From the NCBI GenBank assembly GCA_900548905.1, contig URMK01000030.1:1-64000 (forward strand): a DNA stretch of 64,000 nucleotides, read 5' to 3'. The translations under genes and the position numbers were made by a program. The stretch is from an uncultured Lachnospiraceae bacterium. Lineage in GTDB: Bacteria; Bacillota; Clostridia; Lachnospirales; Lachnospiraceae. Each line of letters starts with the position of its first letter. The first letter of the stretch is position 1. The notes under the pieces are model-generated. The model saw nothing but the letters and a program-made list of their open reading frames with translations, was not told the origin of the DNA and made no database searches. Positions 53,671-63,600 of this stretch are shown here, in pieces.

Positions 53671-54433
53671 AAAGTGGAGGGTTATTTTCCTGCTCTTTTT
53701 TCAGTTCCATTAATTCCGCCAGAATCAGGCGGAAATTTTTACGGGCATGGGACAGGGAAGACAGCAGGCTGTCGCAGGCGCTGAAAATATCCTCCTGTTC
53801 TTCCGGTGTATCGATAACGGCCCGGATATCCGCGGCAGGGTTGACGGTCAGGGCCTGGAGCATGCGCAGGATCGCGGCCAGGGAATAGTTTGCACAGCGC
53901 AGGGAGCGGATGATTTTCAGACGCCGGATATCATTTTCCGTATAGACGCGGTAGCCGTTGCATTTCCTTTTTACCTGAAGCAGGCCGTTAAGCTCCCAAT
54001 TGCGCAGGGTATCAATAGTTACCCCCAGACAATCGGCGGTTTCCTTTCGGGTAAGCGGACGGAAGCCGGAGGAAGGGGGAAGTTCCTCCAGCAGATTCCG
54101 GGCGATGCGCACGGCCTCCTCCGCATGTTCTGTTTCCATGGCAGTCTGGTGCAGGTAGCTTTCCGTCAGCCGGACAGCTTCTGTAAAATCGCATTTCGCG
54201 GCTGTTTTGATGATAGCCACCGCCTGCCTTCGCAGTCCGTTCTGAAGGACCTCGACCTGGAGGGCCAGCCGGGCGATACCAAACTGGCGGATATGGAGAT
54301 CCGTAAAGACGCGGTAACCGTTGGCTTTGCGTTCCGGCGGGGTGATGAGGTGCAGTTCTTCATATAACCGCACGGTATTGGGATGGACCCCGATTATTTC
54401 GGCAACCTGTGAGGTTGAATAGGTTTGTTTCAT
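53669..54433 (-). CDS. regulator with two MerR-type helix-turn-helix domains
   Basis: The 254-residue protein carries two full MerR-like DNA-binding domains in one chain. The first is at about residues 5-75 (YSTSQVAEIIGVHPNTVRLYE, GYRVFTDLHIRQ) and the second at about 125-195 (LTRKETADCLGVTIDTLRNWE, GYRVYTENDIRRL). A helical linker (75-120) joins them, and a C-terminal coiled-coil-like region follows. Canonical MerR proteins have one such domain and dimerise. Here a monomer could span a whole operator, or the chain could bind two sites. No ligand domain of known type is seen. It precedes the ABC exporter on the same strand with a palindrome between them, so it most likely controls that exporter. 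Confidence 0.85.
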   Translation of the reverse strand: MKQTYSTSQVAEIIGVHPNTVRLYEELHLITPPERKANGYRVFTDLHIRQFGIARLALQVEVLQNGLRRQAVAIIKTAAKCDFTEAVRLTESYLHQTAMETEHAEEAVRIARNLLEELPPSSGFRPLTRKETADCLGVTIDTLRNWELNGLLQVKRKCNGYRVYTENDIRRLKIIRSLRCANYSLAAILRMLQALTVNPAADIRAVIDTPEEQEDIFSACDSLLSSLSHARKNFRLILAELMELKKEQENNPPL

Positions 54434-54473
54434 GTCTTGTCTCCGTTAAGCAGGTGTATAGGCAAGAGGGGAC

Positions 54474-56204
54474 TCATGCGGCTGTTTTTATCTGTTTGCC
54501 GACAGTCAGCCGTACCGTACAGCCTGTGCCCGGAGCGGCTTCTATGCTCATCCCGAAGGCAGGACCATAGTAAAGCTTGATCCGTTCCTCAACGTTACGC
54601 AGGCCAATACCGCCCGGCCATACGGCTTTTTCATCCGGCACCGCTGTTGGATCAAAGCCCACACCGTTGTCTGTTACGGTAAAGATCAGTGTATCACCTG
54701 ACTCGTGCAAGCTTATACGGATCCGGCCGGGGGTGTCTGATGGCTTGATGCCGTGATAGATGCTGTTCTCCACAATCGGCTGCAGGAGGAGCTTCGGAAT
54801 GACATAATCCAGCAGTTCCTCCGGAGCGGTAATCTCATAACGGAGTTTATCCCCGTAACGTTCCTTTTGAATATAGAGGTATTGCCGCACATGATCCAGT
54901 TCGTCTTCCACGGTAACCAGCTCCCTCCCGCCATTGAGGGACAGACGGAAAAAGGCCGCCAGAGATTTGGTGAGGGCGATGACCTTGGCACTGTCGCCAA
55001 ACTCGGCCATCCAGACAATGGTGTCAAGCGTGTTGTAGAGGAAATGAGGGTTGATCTGGCTTACCAGGGCGTTTAGCTCGGCCTGGTGCAGCGTCTCTTC
55101 TTTGGCGGAGATTTCGCCCATCAGTTCCCGGATACGGCGGATCATCCGGTTATAGTTTCCTGTCAGTACCTCCACTTCATAAAAACTGTTCTTCCGTACG
55201 CTGATCTCCGCCAGCTTTTCGATCTCTTCCATGCCCCGTTCCAGTTCGGCCATGGGGGCAGAGAGCCTGCGGGTGAAAAGAAAACCAAGCAGCACCACCA
55301 TACAAAAGAGCAGCCCTCCCGTGAGAAGCACCGCTTCCAGAAGCTGTCGTTCCAGTATTTTAAGAGTATCCAGGGACACTACGCCCACCATAGTCCAACC
55401 GGCCGTTTCAATCTGTGTTTGATAGGTGAGTATATTCTGTCCCTTGTCATAGCTGTCCCCCTCCTCCCGGATTGCCAGCAGCTGTTCCTGTCTGGCCGGA
55501 TCGGAGAAATAACCGGTATCCCGGTGGTAAACCGGTTCGTTTTTGTTGTTGAGGAGAAAGACATACCCTTCTGTGCCCAAATCCAGGCTGCGTAAATGAT
55601 CCTCAATAACACTGTACTCCATATCGATCAGCAGTACACCCAGATTCTTTCCCTCTTCATCAGTGATCTCGGTGCTTACCGAAATCACCCAGTTATCCTT
55701 GTCGGAAGAAAAGCTCTGCATCCGGGCTCCGGTGAGCAGGGGCATGGTATTATGGATCGATTCCATATACCAGTCTTCTTTCATCATATCCTCCGAGACC
55801 GACATATCGAGGTCTGCCTCATTGGAGAGAATGCGTCCGTCTTTTGATACCACTACAACTGATTTGATGGAAGGATCATTTTCCAGCAGCGTACTGATAC
55901 GGGCCAGCAGTCCGTCCCGCAGGCTTTCGTCATCCCCGGACAGGTACAGCCGGAGAGCGGGTTCACTGGCGAATACATTAGACTCGCCCTTGATGCGATC
56001 GATATAGGTGCCGATGTTGGCTCCGCTCATTTCCAGCAGATCATGGGTTTTAGAAACCATTTCGTCCATCAGCAGATTGGCGGCGAAAAAGTAGACCGCA
56101 CCGCTGAGAAGCAGGATTACCGCCAGCCCCACAGCCAAAGAGAACAGAGAGAGCTGGACACTGAAGCGTCTGAACCAGTTAGGAAGCTCATATATTTTTT
56201 TCAT
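54474..56204 (-). CDS. sensor histidine kinase (YesM type, extracellular cache-like sensor)
   Basis: This 576-residue kinase has membrane helix one at about residues 18-42 (LFSLAVGLAVILLLSGAVYFF), an extracellular dCache-like sensor of about 240 residues (with DGRILSNEADLDMS and YVFLLNNKNEPVYH stretches), and helix two near 290-310. HAMP follows, then the His_kinase motif LVSQINPHFLYNTLDTIVW and a HATPase domain (VENSIYHGI; GGIGLRNVEERI). Its start overlaps the end of the response regulator gene by 17 nt, and GGAGG lies upstream. It is the third kinase in the window and belongs with the AraC-type regulator before it. No importer sits next to it, so its target may lie elsewhere. Confidence 0.93.
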   Translation of the reverse strand: MKKIYELPNWFRRFSVQLSLFSLAVGLAVILLLSGAVYFFAANLLMDEMVSKTHDLLEMSGANIGTYIDRIKGESNVFASEPALRLYLSGDDESLRDGLLARISTLLENDPSIKSVVVVSKDGRILSNEADLDMSVSEDMMKEDWYMESIHNTMPLLTGARMQSFSSDKDNWVISVSTEITDEEGKNLGVLLIDMEYSVIEDHLRSLDLGTEGYVFLLNNKNEPVYHRDTGYFSDPARQEQLLAIREEGDSYDKGQNILTYQTQIETAGWTMVGVVSLDTLKILERQLLEAVLLTGGLLFCMVVLLGFLFTRRLSAPMAELERGMEEIEKLAEISVRKNSFYEVEVLTGNYNRMIRRIRELMGEISAKEETLHQAELNALVSQINPHFLYNTLDTIVWMAEFGDSAKVIALTKSLAAFFRLSLNGGRELVTVEDELDHVRQYLYIQKERYGDKLRYEITAPEELLDYVIPKLLLQPIVENSIYHGIKPSDTPGRIRISLHESGDTLIFTVTDNGVGFDPTAVPDEKAVWPGGIGLRNVEERIKLYYGPAFGMSIEAAPGTGCTVRLTVGKQIKTAA

Positions 56205-56967
56205 GTCCTGCCTCCATCCGGTATTCCTTCGGCGTTTTATGAAACTTACGGCGAAAACAGACACTGAAATAGTTGGGGTCTTCGATGCCTACCGCCATTG
56301 CGATCTCATAGTTTTTCATCTGTGTGGACAACAGCAGGATTTTTGCCCGTTCCAGCCGCAGATCCAACAGATAATCCCTGAAGTTACCTCCCAGGCATTT
56401 CTTAAAAAGCGTACTCAGATAGCTTATGCTGTAACCGAGTTCGGCAGCCATAACCCCGAGGGAAAACCCGGGATCCGACAGATGGGCTTCCAGCAATTCG
56501 GATATTTGTGTCCGCACACTTTGGTCGCCTTCCGTACCGGCATCCACCGCCAGCTTATCCACCGCATGGCGAACAGCGGCAAAGCTGTCCGCTTCTTTTT
56601 TCTTTTCAACAAGGCGGAACAGCAGATTTTGTACATCGTCTCTGGAAAAAGGTTTTAAGGCATAGTCATCAACCCCAACCTTGATGGCGCGGATTGCATA
56701 GTCCAGATAATCGTAGCCGGTCAGGATGGCAATTTTCACGGATGGATCCCGCTCCTTTGCCAGGCGGCAGAATTCCAGGCCGTTCATCCGCGGCATATTG
56801 ATATCGGCTAAAATCAGATCAATCTGTTTTTGTTCCAGGATTGTCAGGGCTTCTTCACCGTTCTCCGCCTCAAAGCAGGCATCGATGCCCAGACCGTCGA
56901 AATCAATTAATTCCCGGATCCCCCGCCGAATGATGCTTTCATCGTCCACGACCAGCAGATAATACAT
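56188..56967 (-). CDS. response regulator, AraC output (YesN type)
   Basis: The 259-residue regulator has a receiver domain (YYLLVVDDESIIRRG, phospho-acceptor Asp in IDLILADINMPR, Lys in DYALKPF) and a C-terminal AraC double helix-turn-helix (NYEIAMAVGIEDPNYFSVCFRRKFHKTP). Start 56967 has AAGGAGG about 10 nt upstream; the longer frame is rejected. The gene comes first in the kinase pair on the minus strand and overlaps the kinase start. Regulated genes are not evident nearby. Confidence 0.92.
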   Translation of the reverse strand: MYYLLVVDDESIIRRGIRELIDFDGLGIDACFEAENGEEALTILEQKQIDLILADINMPRMNGLEFCRLAKERDPSVKIAILTGYDYLDYAIRAIKVGVDDYALKPFSRDDVQNLLFRLVEKKKEADSFAAVRHAVDKLAVDAGTEGDQSVRTQISELLEAHLSDPGFSLGVMAAELGYSISYLSTLFKKCLGGNFRDYLLDLRLERAKILLLSTQMKNYEIAMAVGIEDPNYFSVCFRRKFHKTPKEYRMEAGHEKNI

Positions 56968-57117
56968 AAGACTGTGTCCTCCTTCTGAAAAGATAGCCTG
57001 TCCGGGCCGGCGCCGCATCCATAAGCCCGCACCGGGTTCATGGGAGTCCCTCACAGATCCAATTTATTATACAGCGCCTGGCCGTTCAGAACAAGCCTGC
57101 GGCTTTCCGCATCCTTC

Positions 57118-58263
57118 TTACTTTTCAAAAAGCGGAAGAAGATAGCCATAGCCCTCTGCTTCCATATCATGATACGGTACAAAACGAAGGGAGGCGCTGT
57201 TAATGCAGTAACGCAATCCACCCGTCTTTGCAGGGCCGTCGTCAAAAACATGCCCCAGATGTGAATCTCCCGCACGGCTCCGTACTTCCGTGCGTACCAT
57301 ATTGAACTGGGTGTCTGTATCCTCAGTCACAACTTCCGGGATAATCGGCTTGGAAAAACTGGGCCAGCCGCAGCCGGATTCAAACTTATCCTCGGAACTA
57401 AACAGAGGCTCCCCGGTAACGACATCAACATAGATACCTTTGTCGAACTTGTCGGCATACTCGTTGCTGTAGGGGCGTTCTGTATCGTTCATCTGTGTGA
57501 CCCGGTATTGGATATCCGTCAGCGTGTCCTTCAGGACCTCATCGCTGGGAACGGGATAATTCTCAGCCTGGATCAGGCTGGATAAATCCGTCATACCCAG
57601 GCCTTCTTCTTCTATAAATTTGTCCGCATCGTTGAGGTTAATATGGCAGTAGCCTCCCGGATTTTTATCCAGGTAGTCCTGGTGATAATCCTCCGCAAGA
57701 TAAAAAGTAACCAAAGGCAGAACCTCTGTGGCAATTTCCTCTTCATACTTTTCCTGTTGTACGGCAATCACGGCCGCCGCTGTATCCTTATCCGCTTCAT
57801 CCACATAGTAGATACCGGAACGGTATTGGTTCCCTCTGTCATTTCCCTGCTTATCCACGCTGACGGGATCCACTACCCTGAAAAATCCTTCCAGGATTTG
57901 TTCCGTTGAGATACGGGTGGTATCATAGACGACCATAACCGTTTCCGCATAGCCGGTGTTATTGCTGCACACTTGTTCGTAAGTAGGGTTTTCCGTAGTT
58001 CCGTTCGCATAACCCACATCGGTCTTGTATACGCCGGGCAGCTTTTTCAGGTAGGCCTCAATCCCCCAAAAACACCCGCCTGCAAGATAGATTGTATGGA
58101 GATCTTCTTCGTTTACCGCCATATTTGCCTCATTAACCGCCATTTCCCTAGTCTCTCCTTCCCTGTTTCCGTCACCCTGCGTCGCTGCAGTACATGCCGC
58201 CATGATTGTCATAGCAGTAACCGCTATTGCCGTACATATAGTTAGTAGTTTCTTTTTTTTCAT
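57118..58263 (-). CDS. msrAB: lipoprotein methionine sulfoxide reductase MsrA-MsrB fusion
   Basis: The 381-residue surface protein reduces both S- and R-methionine sulfoxide. A lipoprotein signal ends at Cys24 (IMAAC), followed by a linker that repeats MAVNE twice. The MsrA domain has the catalytic Cys64 in GGCFWG and spans to about residue 220. The MsrB domain has the catalytic Cys353 in RYCINSASLRFVP, with GCGWPSF and HLGHVFDDGP present; the zinc-binding CxxC pairs seen in some MsrB proteins are absent. It repairs oxidised extracellular proteins, useful to a gut anaerobe meeting host oxidants. It is a single gene on the minus strand. Confidence 0.95.
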   Translation of the reverse strand: MKKKKLLTICTAIAVTAMTIMAACTAATQGDGNREGETREMAVNEANMAVNEEDLHTIYLAGGCFWGIEAYLKKLPGVYKTDVGYANGTTENPTYEQVCSNNTGYAETVMVVYDTTRISTEQILEGFFRVVDPVSVDKQGNDRGNQYRSGIYYVDEADKDTAAAVIAVQQEKYEEEIATEVLPLVTFYLAEDYHQDYLDKNPGGYCHINLNDADKFIEEEGLGMTDLSSLIQAENYPVPSDEVLKDTLTDIQYRVTQMNDTERPYSNEYADKFDKGIYVDVVTGEPLFSSEDKFESGCGWPSFSKPIIPEVVTEDTDTQFNMVRTEVRSRAGDSHLGHVFDDGPAKTGGLRYCINSASLRFVPYHDMEAEGYGYLLPLFEK

Positions 58264-58425
58264 GCTGCTGCTCCTTTCCGTCCCGTCGGTAATCGCTTCG
58301 GGACTGCTTATGTATTTATTGTAAACGCAGGGGATGCAAATGGTAATGGAACAGCTTTCGATGTTTCTTAGTTTTTATACGGTATTCTTATTTCATTTCT
58401 CCGCGCGTATGCGGTTATAACTTCT

Positions 58426-59439
58426 TTACGTACCCTTTTCTTCAACAGATTTTGACTTCTTTTGCCGTGGCGGCGGAACGGACAGACGGCAGTCAATCAA
58501 ACCATCCTGGTTTTCGACGGTCAGGGTATAGAAGCGCACTTTTGCGTCCCGTTTCAGGGTAAGGGAACCGGTGCCCGCGTCGAGACGTCCAATGCGGGAG
58601 AGGAACGCATGGCGTGTATTTGCCACCTTCCAGCTGAGTGTGATTTCCTGACCGGAAGCAGAGGGCATAAGGGAAAAGGATTCTATGGAAGCCGTGAGAG
58701 GCTCCAGAAAAATGCTTTGAGATACCTGCCTGTTACCACAATATGCCGTCAGGGTATAAGCCGTCCTGGCGGTTATTGTTATCCGATGGCTCCCTGCTTT
58801 CTCCAGAACAAGGCCGCCTGGCTGTAAAATCACCTTGTCAGCGCCGGTAACACACCATTCCAGGCGAATGGTGTCCCGAAAGCCGGTAACGACATCTTCT
58901 GCAGCCGGGGCAAAGTGCCGGATGTTTAAAGGGCCTCTTTTTTTGTAAAGTGTAAAGAACCCTTCCTGAATTAATCCTTCCGCAACGTTTACGTATTTTA
59001 TGCAGCAGGTGGTAGAAGTATCTTTTGGCAGAGTTGTACGGAGGCGCTCCAAAAGGAATTCAATACTGGAAGAAGGTTCAAGGGAAATGGTCCGGGAGGG
59101 ATACAGGATGATAGTATTCAGGTCTTTTCTGCAGCAATACCAGTCGTCGGGGTATGCAAAGAGAGCATTGGCAAAGGATTCTTCATCCGTCAGGCAGCCG
59201 GGTGAGGTACCCAGGTCAAAACGCAGATAAATGCAGGTCAGCCCTTCCATGACACTAGCGTTGTCATAGGAGGGCAGATCGACATATTCCTTTTCGGCTT
59301 CGTTTTTCAGGATGACGGATCCCTCGAGAAAGGGATTGTGCAGAGCAATAACAATTTTGTTCGGAATCGGGATATTTTCAGGTTCTCCGTCTTGTGTAAA
59401 GAGATAAGCGGGTGTCAGATCCAAATACAAACCGGACAT
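58426..59439 (-). CDS. uncharacterised protein with Ig-like repeats (third gene of cluster)
   Basis: The 337-residue protein has no signal peptide or membrane helix. Its C-terminal half has two Ig-like beta-sandwich modules of about 80 residues. Each has a W at a core strand (IRLEWCVTG and ITLSWKVAN), a following A/G-x-x-x-x-L turn and an end strand of the type YTLTAYCGN or YTLTVENQDG. The N-terminal 180 residues are not recognised; they open GLYLDLTPAYLF. The same module type occurs in the neighbouring 383-residue protein. AGGAG lies before the start at 59439. It is 10 nt from the gene before it and ends the cluster. Structural, adhesive or assembly roles are possible; function unknown. Confidence 0.7.
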   Translation of the reverse strand: MSGLYLDLTPAYLFTQDGEPENIPIPNKIVIALHNPFLEGSVILKNEAEKEYVDLPSYDNASVMEGLTCIYLRFDLGTSPGCLTDEESFANALFAYPDDWYCCRKDLNTIILYPSRTISLEPSSSIEFLLERLRTTLPKDTSTTCCIKYVNVAEGLIQEGFFTLYKKRGPLNIRHFAPAAEDVVTGFRDTIRLEWCVTGADKVILQPGGLVLEKAGSHRITITARTAYTLTAYCGNRQVSQSIFLEPLTASIESFSLMPSASGQEITLSWKVANTRHAFLSRIGRLDAGTGSLTLKRDAKVRFYTLTVENQDGLIDCRLSVPPPRQKKSKSVEEKGT

Positions 59440-59449
59440 TTTTGTTCTC

Positions 59450-60601
59450 CTATAGTCTGAAATCCAGGGCTTGCGGGGTTCCCGGATCAACAATAAGTTC
59501 CGCGGTGACATTTATTCCGGTATCATAAGGGTATTCCCATATTCCATCCGGCAGACAGGAAACGGTATAACAGGAGGTATCCCAGATTTTAACCGCAGCC
59601 GTCCGTCCCTCCGGAAGCTTCCACCTGACAGCTATCACCTTGTGTGTGGAATAACTGTGGATATATTTCGTAAAAAGGATATTGGATCCCGGAAATACGA
59701 GGTGTATTTCTTCCTCCGATACCGGATCGCCCGTACACCGGATCGCTACGGTCCTGGTATCCTCATGCAGCGTGAGGCTGTCGGCTGCCTTGACCGGAGT
59801 ATAGGATCCGTTTTCAGCCAGCTCATACCGGGCGGCATAATGGCATTCCCAGGACGCTCTGCGTCCTTCCAGTAAAAGGCTGATGATGGGGACTGGAGTG
59901 AAAACCTGTACCTCACGGTAAACGCTTTGTAAGCTGCCCGACGCATATAGAAAGAAACTGCTGCTGCCGGAGGGCATGGGAACCTGACAGGAAGAGGTGC
60001 TTTGTATGCCTCCTGCAAAAATATCGTAGCCTCCGGGAAGAATATAACCGGCATTCACATTATTTACTTTCCATTCCAGGGTGATCGTCTCACCCGGGCA
60101 GGCACTGGCAGGGAAAGCCCTGAAATAACAGATTTCCGTGGCGGCCAGGCTTTTGTAGAGATAATAGGTGAATTTCCCGTCCATTCCTTTCCCGAAACCG
60201 CTTACTTCCACAATGACGGTGCAGATCCCTTCCGAAGCGGTGGTGATGATACCGCTCCATTCTAAAGTAAGGGCCGTATGATTCCATGGTGCCGGATCCT
60301 CATCGGAACAGGTCAGAGTATAGGAAATCAGGTTCCCATTCCGGCTGATGCCCCGGTAATCAAAGCAGGGACAAGACATTCTTCCGTATTCCGTATCGGC
60401 TGCTGCAAACATATGGCTGGAGGCTTCACCCGTGGAAGCGGTAATTTTGAGTTTGGGCCTGGCATCCGTAGTCGGATCGGGGGCTTGAAAGGAATAATAT
60501 AAGGTGTTGACTGTATAGAGAGAAACTTCCCCTTCCGGATCATTTACCGTAAGGTGTGTATCAAAAAAGGCGCCGCCGAAATCTCTGTCAGGTACGCTCA
60601 T
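59450..60601 (-). CDS. uncharacterised protein with Ig-like repeats (second gene of cluster)
   Basis: The 383-residue protein has no signal peptide or membrane helix. The N-terminal 170 residues (opening VPDRDFGGAFFDTHLTVND) resemble a beta-rich fold and contain several cysteines, suggesting a reducing, cytosolic location. Ig-like modules follow from about residue 170, one with PGETITLEWKVNNVNAGYILPGG, the same strand-W pattern as the next protein. Its start codon overlaps the stop of the large protein by four nt (ATGA), so the two are translationally coupled. No known family is recognised. Confidence 0.7.
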   Translation of the reverse strand: MSVPDRDFGGAFFDTHLTVNDPEGEVSLYTVNTLYYSFQAPDPTTDARPKLKITASTGEASSHMFAAADTEYGRMSCPCFDYRGISRNGNLISYTLTCSDEDPAPWNHTALTLEWSGIITTASEGICTVIVEVSGFGKGMDGKFTYYLYKSLAATEICYFRAFPASACPGETITLEWKVNNVNAGYILPGGYDIFAGGIQSTSSCQVPMPSGSSSFFLYASGSLQSVYREVQVFTPVPIISLLLEGRRASWECHYAARYELAENGSYTPVKAADSLTLHEDTRTVAIRCTGDPVSEEEIHLVFPGSNILFTKYIHSYSTHKVIAVRWKLPEGRTAAVKIWDTSCYTVSCLPDGIWEYPYDTGINVTAELIVDPGTPQALDFRL

Positions 60602-63600
60602 TCTTTACCTCCTTGCTTATTCTTTTGTATCTGCATATACCCCTCTAATGCCTTCACCGGATAGGGGATAGAGAAGGCCTGTCCGTCCGTCTGCCCAAGT
60701 TCGGTAATTTTCCAGGCGGGGTCAGCGGAAGCGCCGGCAGAGGCTTCGCCCGGGTATTCTTTTCCGGCCTGTAAGAAGAAGTACTTTCTGTCATTCTGAT
60801 AGGCAGCAGGAATGGACAGCGGTGTTTCGCTGCTTACCAGGGGTCCTGCAAAGTAAGTGGTACGGATAGTATCGAGTGCGGTATTTACCAGTTCCGGGGG
60901 TAAAGATAAAGAACAGACCGGTAAAATGGCAGGTTTTATGGTCAGACGGTTATATGGCTCCATAAGAACGCACAGCTCATCTGCGGGAAGCCTGGGGTCA
61001 AGGGCCGACGGAATACGGTTATCCTTACGGAAATAAGAGGTCTGTGTCCTGCTTCCCGGATAAATATACATATGGTCAAAGTCTCCGTTCAGATAAAACC
61101 CCGCCATTCCGTCACGGTAGTCCTGCGGTTCCCCGATTTGCAGGGGGAAAACAGCATTTGTGACATTGACGGCCAGGCTCGGATCGGGAACGGTATCGGG
61201 GCGGTGGCGGTAGGCTTCGGGTTCTCCTGCCTGTTCCAGCTTCAGGCGCAGTCTGCATAGCGCCAGCGGATGGCCGATGAATTCAACCTCTGCGGGTCCA
61301 TGGGGGACAGGGATATTCTGACTGCCCAGTTGGTTGATATAGGACAGAAGGGCAGTGAGATTTTCCATTGGCCCGAATTGCAGGGAATGCAGCAGGCCGT
61401 ACATCTGGGTGTTGATATCCTCCGGAATGCTGTGGGATATCCCGGCTCCCGGGGGGCTTTTGAATACTATGCCGCTTCCGGTCCGAGTGAGTACGAGGCT
61501 TCCTATGGGCAGGCCCCCTGCAGTATAGGCCATAAGGCTGTTGTCCAGCCCGTTTGGCAGCAGAAAGCCGCACAGGGGAGATGCCGTGGGTACGAAGGAG
61601 GCTTCCGCTCCGTCGATGGAGTCCTTGTCCTCTTCATACTTGCTCTTGCCGGCAGTCGCGCAGATCCATGCGGCATCCAGCCTTGTGTATTGCTCCAGCC
61701 TGGGCTGGAGCATGGCTTCATGCGGTTTTGCAGGAGCGTTTGAGGAACGCATTTCCCCGGAGCAGTAAAGATCCGGGGACAGGATATCCTGAAATCTGCC
61801 CAATTTGTCCAGTATCCGTATTTGACTGAAAGCCAGAAAACCCGCCCGTATGGGGGAAAAAAGCTGGTCATATATGGCGGCGGTGCCCATTTCATCACAG
61901 GACAGCTGTTCAAGAAGCTCGAGAGAGGCCTTTACCAGTCTGTCGGTAGAGAACCGGGGCAGCAGCTTTTTTTGATCCCGCATGAGCAGCGTATCATTGA
62001 AACCGCTTAGAGACTGGGATAACAGGGTTCTGGTACGGGGATCGTTCCGGAAAAAGACTCGATCCTTCAGATAGCCTTGTATCCCGTTTTCCAACTGTCT
62101 TGCCGCGTTGTCGGAGAGCAGCAGCCTGCCGGAAACAGCATGCCGGTTTTGGGGATCCAGAATCGAATGTTCCCCGCAGTAGTCATACCGCCCATCCTCC
62201 AGGTTCCAGTTTTTCAGATCGGGATGCTCTTGCAAAAGCGCCATATCGGGATAGTAAAAGCACTGCCATTCCAGATACAGAGGATACCATTGGGGTTTGA
62301 AGACGGTGACAGCCCTGTTCTCAGGCAGTTCCCTGTCAAAAGTGATCGAAGGCATCTGAAGGAACTGTTGCTGTACCTGCCTGAGCTGAGCGGCGAGTTC
62401 TTCTGTACGGGTGGGATCCGGCGGTATAAAACCGGCTTTCTGCAGGGCTTTTTCAGCTATCAGGGAGGCAAAACCGGTGGATAATAAGGCTGCTTCCCCG
62501 ATGAGGGAAGGCAGTTCCTCCGGCAGACCGCCGGGGGCCGCTGCGTGATCCCACAATTCCTCCGCATATACAGTTACCGCAGTAGCGCAGAGCCCGGTAA
62601 AACGGATTGCGGTGCTGGATTCGCCGGAACGGCGGCAGGCTGTGAGTTCACCGGTCACCTTTCCCTCCGTGTCGGCCAGCTGCCGTATCAACAGAACAGG
62701 ATCCGCGGGCTGGTAAAAGGGAGGGGAGGGTTCTGTTCTCAGCTCGTACCCTTGACCGGGATCCAAATTCTTTATCTGCGTATCGATTTGAGCGGCCATG
62801 TCCGATAAGACTTTTTTTTCTTTTTGTATTTCCAGGACGGATTCCCGCAGGGCGGTATACAGGGTATCCGGATCCCCCTGACCGGTAAACAGAAGCTGCC
62901 AGGTCTCATAAGCCGCGCGGTGCCTTTGCTTATGTTTCATTTGATCCGCATAAAGCTGTCTTTGTCTGGAACGAAGAACAGCGATTTTTTTCATCACCGC
63001 TTCGGAAGGCGGCTGCTCATGTCCGACTCCCTGTACAGGAGAAAGACATATGAGATCGGGCGGCTGGAGGGTGGAAAAGCCGGAGGCGTGCAGTTCCTTT
63101 TCCACTTCTGCCGTTCCCTGCTGTCCCAGGAGATCCGGGCATACGTTTCGCAGAAAGCATTGGAACAGGCGTGGTGATATGCCGCTGCCCGCCTCCGCCA
63201 GAGCGGCAGCCGCCTCATCGGAGGTATTACCTATGGCCAGATCCGGGATATCCTCCACTTCGCCGGGCTGTGGATCGTCCGGTACGCCTGTGGGGTAAGA
63301 AAAGTCCGCCCCCTTCCATTCGATGCCGCATAACAGGCCGTGGCAGAGGCTGGAGCCGGGCAGTCCGCTCCCTTTTACATCCATAAGAAGTTGTTCTTTC
63401 AGCTGCTTTGTGTCTGTAAGAAGGGAAAGCGGTTCGGGGCCTGCTGCATCCTGATACCAGCCGCATACAAGATAACTTACCTTTGCCCGTTCGATCCCCT
63501 CCCCTGCTATATCGTCATAAAAACCAAATACGTTCCGGCAATGGGGATAATAGCCGGAGAAAAACGGATTGACCGGAGAAACGGCAGTGAGGGCAAGGCG

